Source: Deroplatys truncata | Lineage: Eukaryota; Arthropoda; Insecta; Mantodea; Mantidae | NCBI GenBank assembly: GCA_030765065.1 | Contig: CM060985.1 | Coordinates: 179,368,096 to 179,432,095, forward strand | DNA length: 64,000 bases | Direction: 5' to 3' | In this document: positions 56,903-64,000 of the stretch, one piece after another | How positions within the stretch are numbered: position 1 is the first letter of the stretch | Layout: each line of letters opens with the position of its first letter | The notes under the pieces: generated by a model | The model's input: only the letters and a program-made list of their open reading frames with translations | Told to the model about the DNA's origin: nothing | Database searches by the model: none | Position numbers and translations under genes: made by a program

Positions 56903-58162
56903 CGCTATAAGTACCTGACCTAACAAAGAAAACACAAAAATGTTGGGGAAAAAACATGTTTATCTCTCTACATAGTCTACTTTAGCTCAATACACTTTTC
57001 CCAGCGACGTTCAATAACTTTGATAACCTGTTTATAGTGAGAACTGTCGAGTTCTGCAAAATAGCCATCAACTGCAAACTCCACCTCTTCATTGTTGGCA
57101 AAACTTTTACCACCAAGCTATTTCTTCAACTTTGTAAACAGAAAATAATCAGAGGGGGCTAAGTCTGGCGAATAGGGTGCATGAGAAAGCAATTCCAAGT
57201 TTGACTCATTGATTTTGGCCATGGCGATAATGGATGTGTGAACTGGTGCATTGTCTTGATGAAACAAAACTTCTTTTTTGCTAAATGCAGCCATTTTTGC
57301 TTGATTTCATCATTCAAACGCTGCAATAATTTCATATAATACTCGCCATTGATTGCATTTCCTTTTGAAGATAATCAATGAAAATTATCCTATGCGCATC
57401 CCAAAAAATTGACGCCATGAATGCCATCGCCTTCTTTGGAGCCGATGTTCCCCTTTCAATCCACTGTTTTTACAGTTCCTTCGTCTCAGGTGTGAAGTGA
57501 TGGACCCATGTTTCATCCATGGTTATGAATCGATGCAAAAACTCGGCTTGATTGCAGTGAAACATCGCCAAACACTCGACTGAAACATCCTCACGACGCT
57601 GCTTTTGTTCCATTGTGAGTAAACGCGCACCCATCTTGTGCACAGCTTTCTCGGTTAAATTTTCAGCTAGTATGTAATGTACAGCACTTTTTGAAATGCC
57701 TACGTTGTCTACTAGCTCGCGCATTTTCAGTCAACAGTCATCCAATACCATTTTGTAGATTTCCTTCACAGTTTCTGGTGTGGTCACCTCATTTGGTCGA
57801 CCACTGCAATGTTAGTCTTGGCAGCTCGTACAGCCTCGCTTAAACTCTGCCACGCAATATTTTACTGTCGTAAACGAAGGAGCAGATTCCCCCAGAGTAG
57901 AATCTAGCTCAGCTTTAATATTAGTTGGACTAAGACCTTTCAAATGAAAGTATTGTATCACATAACGATGGCCAGTTTTATCCATGTTTACAAATTCCCT
58001 GAGAGAGTTCACTATTAATGGCTACCAAACAATTACTAAACAATGTAGCATCGTCAAACTTAAGCTTTATAAGGTTTAATATTGTCTAACCATAGTCATT
58101 TGTTTGAAACAACAACAACCGCTATATATAAGTCAGATCGGGTACTTCTGTGACTGCCCTCA
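56903..58162 (-). pseudogene. Mariner, same family as 16592-17868, damaged left end
   Basis: Right end complement GAGGGCAGTCACAGAAGTAC followed by TA; the left end lacks about nine bases of the repeat. The minus strand reads TGHRYVIQYFHLKGLSPTN, DSTLGESAPSFTTVKY (57812-58012), VDNVGISKSAVHYIL, ITMDETWVHHFTPETKE (first D, 57470-57724), a TSIIAMAKIN-like region, and SPDLAPSDYFLF equivalents near 57140-57190. Frameshifts separate them. Confidence 0.85.
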
Positions 58163-58164
58163 TA

Positions 58165-59342
58165 CAAGGTGCATCTGAAAAGTTTGGTGAATGATCTCAG
58201 AAAATAAAGGAAATAAGAGTTACAAACAAAATGCCTTTACTGGCCTTCAAAGTAATCACCATTAGCTACAACACATTTACACATTGGTGTAAAGCTGTCA
58301 GAATCTGTCAGTAAACGCTTCTTGTGGAACCGCTCAAAGCACTGTGGTCACCTGTTGTTGGATATCCACAACTTCTGCGAAGCATAAGCCTTTCAGGGAA
58401 GGGAAACAAAAAGAAGTCTGCCGGCATAAAATTTGGAGAATAAGGAGGGTGTTGCATGACAATCACCTTGTGTCGAGCAAGAAAGTTGAGCACACGAATC
58501 GTAGTGTGTGGACGTCCACTCCAGTACAGTTCTGGCAAAACTCGCCAGAAGCATTGCAGCAGCCGTTTCAAAACTCCTGCATTGACAGTTTGACTTCGGG
58601 TAGAAATCATGATGGATCAAGCCCTTACTGTTAAAAAAGGTGATCAACATCACCTTAATCTGGATTTTGTCAGTGAACTTTTTGGGAGGCAGGAAAGACA
58701 ATGAATACCATGCCATTGACTGTTACTTGGCCTCCGGATTGTATCAGTAACACCAGGTCTCTTCTCCTATAATGATGGTTTCCAAAAAATGCGGATTCTG
58801 GTCAGACATGTTGATGAAATCTTCAGACATTTCCATCCGAGTCTGCTTCTGCTCGTCTGTCAGTGTTTGCGGTACAAACCGTGCACAAATCTTCCGCTTT
58901 TTCAAATGTTCATGAACAAAGTGCTTATACTGCCTGTGCTTATCTTCACTCTTCTGCTATTATTCTTAAAGAAAGTCGCCAATTATCCACAAGCATCTGT
59001 CACACTTTCCATCTCTAAAGCATTTAAACCACTCAAACACACTTTTCTCACTGCTCAACACGCTACACTTGCACTAACATTCCATGAATCTACCTCGCCG
59101 TTTTCCCTAATTTTAAACAAAACTTCATGTTAACGCATTGCTCCATTTTGCAATGACACAAGTTATCACACTGACTCCTTTAGCTTGGTCGCAGCATGCA
59201 CCACTGCTTCACTTCAGTGATTTGCACGATAGGTAGTGTTTGTTGACATGTCTCTTGATGTGTATGCTCGGGCACCTCATCTTAACCAGCGTGGTTTTTA
59301 ACATATGGGACCATTCACTGAATTGTTTAGACATACCTTGTG
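58165..59342 (-). pseudogene. Mariner abutting the previous one
   Basis: Left end CAAGGTGCATCTGAAAAGTT, right complement CAAGGTATGTCTAAACAATT; TA at 58163-58164 (shared with the neighbour) and 59343-59344. Minus-strand pieces: IKVMLITFFNSKGLIHHDF, LLASFARTVLEWTS, then VIVMQHPPYSPNFMPADFF (third D) and FLFP. N-terminal frames near 58780-59130 are degraded. Confidence 0.75.
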
Positions 59343-59611
59343 TAATACTATATAAATATTAACCTACCTGAGCTACTATTACTGGATGTTTCCTTGATTT
59401 AGTTTTGCAGTCTTGCATTCTACATTTTTCTCCTCTGCTGTACATCTTCAGAACTTGAATTTCTTTTACTATCATATCAATTCCAAGGTACACAAATAAC
59501 TACATATTAATAACAGCTTTAATAATCATACATGTTTTGAAAACATAAGTACACAGCTGGTTTTCCTCCAGTAATAGCTGTTGCCAAGCTTTTGGTCCTA
59601 AGAGTATACAT
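59343..59611. other. 3' flank, unassigned
   Basis: Nothing recognised. Confidence 0.25.
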
Positions 59612-59980
59612 AAGGGCGGCACCATGGCCAAGTGGTTAGACCGCTCGCCTCTCACCAAGACGGCCTGGGTTCGATCCCAGGGACCCGCATGTAGGATTTG
59701 TGGTGGACAAAGCGGCGTCTGAGCGGGTTTTCTCTGGGTTCTCCGGTTTCCCCCACCATTCATTCCACCAACTGCTCCATCATCACCTTTCCTGTCATCC
59801 ATTTTGTCATCATTTCGTTTCATCTACTTCCTTCATCCCATACCAGGCATCAGGCCTGGTCTGATATTCTGTCTGATACATGAGAGTGTCTGCTCCTCGA
59901 CGGGCCTCTGACCCCAGGCACACGCCTGTAAGTCCTACATAAGATGAGGTTAAACAGTGAATGAATGAATGAGTATACAT
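59612..59980 (+). mobile_element. tRNA-derived SINE, family 2, full length
   Basis: The head resembles tRNA-Glu: A-box TGGCCAAGTGGTTAGACCGC, CTCACC anticodon-region word and B-box GGTTCGATCCC. The body has TTTTCTCTGGGTTCTCCGG and CTCCTCGACGGGCCTC. The tail is GAATGAATGAATGAG. The cleanest SINE in the window. Confidence 0.85.
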
Positions 59981-60790
59981 AAGTCAATAAACAAACAGTA
60001 ATGCCAACACAATTCTGTCATGGGTCTAACAATGTAAGTTGCTTTATGCGCTTGAACCCAATATAATATTTTTAATTTCTGTTACATTGTTAGGTTCAAA
60101 GTGTCATAAGTTGACAAATTGTATAAATAAAACAAACTCTTGACCCATACAAAGTTGACTTATACTCTTACTCTCTGGCGCGAGAGGTATAGAGAAAAAT
60201 AAGGATTGCCCAACTTTGCAAGAAGTAAATGGTGCACATTAAAATGAGTCACTGTTGTATGCATCGAGCTCATGCAATATATTGCAAATGTATGGTATTG
60301 ACGACAATATTATATAGGTAACACAATAATAAAAGTTCAATTTGTTTTTCCTTTCCTGTCTTGGTATTGAATAAAAAGTAAATAATAACAATTCAATAGA
60401 AGCACAAAATAAACCTAACATTCTGCAATAATGTTAAAATATGGAAAATTATGTAAGATTGTCTGAAATGTGTAATATTATATCAAATATGTAAAAAAAT
60501 GTAAAATAAAAGTTATAGACATTCCTATATGTGTATCTCGTCAACATTTATCTTTTATTTATGCATACATATGTAGCATTAAAATACGTAATTACGTATA
60601 ATCCAGGGTCTAGTCATGACTGGAACACTGACCAAAACTGAGTTTATTAACGAAACGCCGGCAAGCAACAGTAGATCATGGAAGTAATCATCAAAGCTCA
60701 AGAAATTCTGGTTTATTCATTACCTTAAGCTCAGTTGTGATGCATGTACAGTCCTTCACAAAAATGAGTCTGTAAATATTAGGCTGTACG
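59981..60790. other. 3' flank, unassigned
   Basis: AT-rich, nothing recognised. Confidence 0.3.
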
Positions 60791-61261
60791 TACAAGAGTT
60801 TGGACATAAGTCATGGCAGCGTGTGGAAAATGTGAAGTATAATATGATGCTTCTTATATTTATTAACATAGTTGACATGACAGTAGAAGTTTCATGTTTC
60901 ACACTCATTACCATACACACAGCACACATACCCCTTCTAAAGGCCAACAAAGTAGTCAACAACTGCGTTCACAACACACTGCCAACGATATGGGAGGTGC
61001 TGAATACTATCTGGTCATTTGTTGCTGCACAGCATTTGTAGTGTCCTCATGTGTTACAAACTGGTTCCTTTACTTTTAATATGTGATTGAAATCACATGG
61101 AGGCAGGTCAGGAAAGTATGGTGGGTGCTCCAAATCTTTCCATTCCCAGCGCTGCATAGCTGCCTGCTACACTTTACTTATGTGGTCTTGCATTGTCATG
61201 GAGGATGATTGCACTGTCCAGCAGATCAGGCCATTTCTCTCTAATGTCACATCATACCTGC

Positions 61262-61556
61262 CTCAAATTAAATTGAGTTTTATTTTTGGACGCTCTTTAA
61301 CTACTGTGGTCCTTCCCATTCTATATTGGACGTGAAAGACCGGTAATTTTGCTCAGAGGCCTCTTTATCAGGCTTAAGGTTCTTTTACATGCCGTAAATC
61401 TATGACACGGGACCACCGGCTTCACTTCCCTTCTGAAGGAAGCCATGTTAAGGATTTTTACGCTTGAAAAATCCATTGTCCTCCATCAAGTTTGAACTCA
61501 CGACCTCGGGAACTAGAGGCTAGCATGGTAACCACTACACCACAGAGGATGACGTA
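61262..61556 (-). mobile_element. SINE family 1, full length
   Basis: From AAATTGAGTTTTATTTTTGG (3' end) to head ACTAGAGGCTAGCATGGTAA and CCACTACACCACAGAG; B-box reads GAGTTCAAAC in sense. Best-preserved family 1 copy, about 295 bases. Confidence 0.9.
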
Positions 61557-61911
61557 TACTTCTCTCAGCAGGAAGTCCTCTAGTACTCTGATGTGATTGT
61601 TTGGCCATGTGGAATGAAGTGACTCATAATCGCGGCCCTAACGTCATCCGTGACAATCACCATCAATTTCTTTGGGGGAAGATTCTGATAAAAGTTATAC
61701 CACCTGGTTGATCGAGCATGTCGCCACTTTGCAGACTGATGTTTGTATGCCCTGGCTCAAAACTCATTGATTATTCATGAAAGGAAATGGTCTCCATCCT
61801 GTTGCCATCACACTAGGTGATCGGAGCATATTGCATCCACCTTTGAACCTGTCAGTATATGCGTTACCCACTCTTGCCACAAAATCCTGTGGATGGTGTA
61901 TTTATTGATGC

Positions 61912-62185
61912 CGCTTGTGCTCTCTAGTTCCCGAGGTCGTAGCTTCAAACCCGGCAGAGGGCGATGGATATTTTTCAGGCATAAAAATCCTTAACATGGC
62001 TTCCTTCGCAAGGGAAGTAAAGCCGCTGGTCCCGCGTTGTAGATTTATGGCACTTAAAAGAACCTCAAACCTAATAAAGAGGCCTCTCAGCAAACTTTCT
62101 GGTCTTTCACGTCCAGTATCGAATGGGACGATGCTAAGGACCATAGTAGTTAAAAAGCGTCCATAAATAAAACTCAATTAATTAT
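61912..62185 (+). mobile_element. SINE family 1, near full length
   Basis: Sense orientation: GTTCCCGAGGTCGTAGCTTC, AAACCC, CATAAAAATCCTTAACATGG, and 3' end CCATAAATAAAACTCAATTA. Opposite orientation to its neighbour, in the same mariner. Confidence 0.85.
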
Positions 62186-62603
62186 TCTTAAGTCCAGCAT
62201 CATCCATCGTCTGTCGTCATCACCCAGCAGCTGCTTGATTACTGTATGCGCCACAGATCATCCCATGCTTTGCTGATCTTTGGTTGCTATATATCCTTGC
62301 TGAAACTCTCCTACCCATCTTGCAACTGTCTGGTATAGCAGGGTATTATTCCTAACAGCTTCCAACAATTCTCTGTGACATTCTGGCGGTTCTCCCATGT
62401 AGAACGGTTCTTTTGATGTACAAACGCTGATTTACATCCATCTGGCATGGCAGTCGTCAGACTTACAGGTCATCCCAGCACCATCTGACATCAACATACA
62501 CTAGGCTGCCTGTCTTCCCCGTGACACATACCATTTGTGCTCCAATAATAGTTCATCGTAAAAAAAAAATAGTTGCCATGGCTTATGTTCCAACCCTCTT
62601 ATA

Positions 62604-62940
62604 AGACAGACAGGATTTTTAAAAGCACATTTTAAGGTAAGAAACATAGTCTTATATTTGGATCAATACAGTATGTGCATAACAAAATCCATGTCAAAAG
62701 GTATATGAAAAGCATCTTGGAATAATAACCACTAAGAAAATTGCTCATAAGCCATTTTGTAGACCTTGTCAACATTATAAACTTAATATAAGTGCTTGGA
62801 AAGTTGAATCAGACTTGAACAATTCAATGCAACGGCTGGGATTCAAACCATGGTTTGAATCTGATTCAGCTTTCCAGCTTAGTGTTTACACAAAGCTAGT
62901 ATGAATATGCAGTTATCAAAACACAAATTAACCTTAATAT
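62604..62940. other. 3' flank, with a pogo-like end
   Basis: A solitary pogo-like terminus, GTCTTATATTTGGATCAATA then CAG, ends at a TA at 62672-62673. Otherwise nothing recognised. Confidence 0.3.
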
Positions 62941-64000
62941 GAGGTGCTACCCAAAGGTTCCCAGAATACACCAATAATAAAATTACATCTTACCTGCATC
63001 TTATTCATTACTGTCACCTTCAAATTAGTCCCCTTGGGAGTGTATACACCACTCCCAGTAGTTTTTTCATAAACTGAAAGCTTCCTGGAATGCATTTTTC
63101 GTGAACCAATTTAGTATCACTTGCGATTCCATTTGAATCTCTTCAACTGTATGAAATCTATAGCCCTATAACTTGAGTTTCATTTTAGGAAATAAAAAAA
63201 AAGGTCACTCGGTGCAACTGTCATTTTGTTTTTTGCCAGAAACTCTTGGATGATCAACACATCGTGTAACTCATATTGTCATGATGGAGGAATAGTCACC
63301 ACTTTTCCGGATGTTTTCTTATGTTCTCCCTCAACCACCATAGGATATCGTAGTAGAACACTGCATTGACAGACTGGCAAGGAGGGATGAACTCCTTTTG
63401 GACAATTACTTCCATGTCGAAACATATGAGCATCGATTTTACATTACTCTTCACTTGTCCTGCTTTCTTGGGACGGAGTGACAATGGACTCTTTCATTGT
63501 GACTGCTGCTTGGTTTCGGGATTGTACCCATAAACCCAGCTTTCATCACCAGTAATAACCTTCAAAAGAAAGTCTGGATCACTTTCACTTAAAGTTCTCT
63601 GCAGACTTGTATGCAATGCTGTTTCTGCTTGTTGCTGAGAATTTATGGCACAAACTTTGCAGCAATCCGTCGTGTGTCCAGTGCATTGGACAAAATCTTC
63701 TGACATGTCACATACGACAGCACCATATTCCAAAAAACAGCAACATTTTCAGGAGTAATACAATTTGACAGCCATCCTAAACAGGGAGATCAACATCAAA
63801 CAATGTTCTGCCATCTTGAAAACGTTTAAACCAGTGGTAAGTTTGACTGTTACCTAAATCATCTTCACTAAATGCTTGTTTCAGCATCATGTGTGTTTCT
63901 ACAGCGGTTTTTCCAAGTCTGAAACAAAATTTTATGCACATATTTTGCATTCAGACACCCGCTATCATCAATTTCATAAGTCGTGCAAATATGCAAAAAA
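62941..64000 (-). pseudogene. Mariner, cut by the window edge
   Basis: C-terminal end starts near GAGGTGCTACCCAAAGGTTC. Minus strand: KSMLICFDMEVIVQKEFIP (63296-63484), VITGDESWVYGYNPETKQQ (first D) with LSESDPDFLLK before it (63494-63733), and N-terminal material beyond. Frameshifts near 63485 and 63250. Confidence 0.75.

Larger units (their letters stand above)
60793..62601 (-). pseudogene. Mariner relic carrying two SINE insertions
   Basis: TA at 60791-60792 and 62602-62603. Ends CAAGAGTTTGGACATAAGTC and complement TAAGAGGGTTGGAACATAAG. On the minus strand, interrupted pieces: PPKKLMVIVTDDVRAAIMSH, FIPHGQTITSEY (61590-61690), LLDSAIILHDNARP-like near 61200, PYFPDLPPCDFNHIPKVKE near 61080. 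The element is 1.2 kb without the SINEs at 61262 and 61912. Confidence 0.75.

Noticed and set aside
59612-59685. Functional tRNA-Glu gene
   Set aside because: Cloverleaf is imperfect and it is continuous with a SINE body and a GAAT tail.
1-64000. A bacterial-style operon, defence island or biosynthetic cluster
   Set aside because: No prokaryotic gene organisation; the DNA is intron- and transposon-rich insect-like sequence.

Overview
The window is eukaryotic, almost certainly from an insect with a large, transposon-rich genome: AT-rich DNA, spliced genes with GT-AG introns, many Tc1/mariner relics, tRNA-derived SINEs and jockey-like LINE tails. A hemimetabolous insect (a cockroach, termite or orthopteran-like genome) is my guess from intron size and SINE style; the species is not determinable here.

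One host gene is recognisable: TMEM41B (stasimon in flies), an ER phospholipid scramblase of the VTT/SNARE-associated-Golgi family. It lies on the + strand, with six coding exons from 14249 to 55541, all splice phases compatible, and a predicted protein of 325 residues. Exons 2 to 6 are secure by protein similarity; exon 1 is inferred from splice phase and position. A CRE plus CCAAT pair lies about 430 bases upstream of the predicted start codon.

Everything else is mobile DNA in the flanks and five long introns. Region by region: 1-14 kb holds SINEs, a mariner relic and two arrays of a 0.64-0.88 kb repeat that I call R1. Intron 1 (14.5-19.8 kb) holds an internally deleted Tc1-like element, a mariner and one R1 copy. 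Intron 2 holds R1 and a SINE. Intron 3 (22.4-29.3 kb) holds transposase, LINE, MITE and pogo-like fragments, and a striking heat-shock-element cluster with a TATA box. Intron 4 (29.5-42.9 kb) has a PIF/Harbinger-type element inside a SINE, several mariners (one inside another), a complete Tc1-like element and a mariner with near-perfect ends close to exon 5. Intron 5 (43-55.4 kb) has a TTA-flanked element with a nested LINE, a perfect 106-bp-arm hairpin, a LINE with target duplication, a DDE transposase and two long-inverted-repeat elements. 55.5-64 kb is the 3' flank with five mariner/pogo-type elements and three SINEs.

The transposase genes appear broken by stops, frameshifts or deletions, so no autonomous element was identified. 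The best leads for something new are the R1 family (it looks like a Helentron-associated, HINE-like element in tandem arrays), the orphan heat-shock-like promoter inside TMEM41B with an open reading frame running in frame into exon 4, and an unclassified MITE with 8-bp target duplications.
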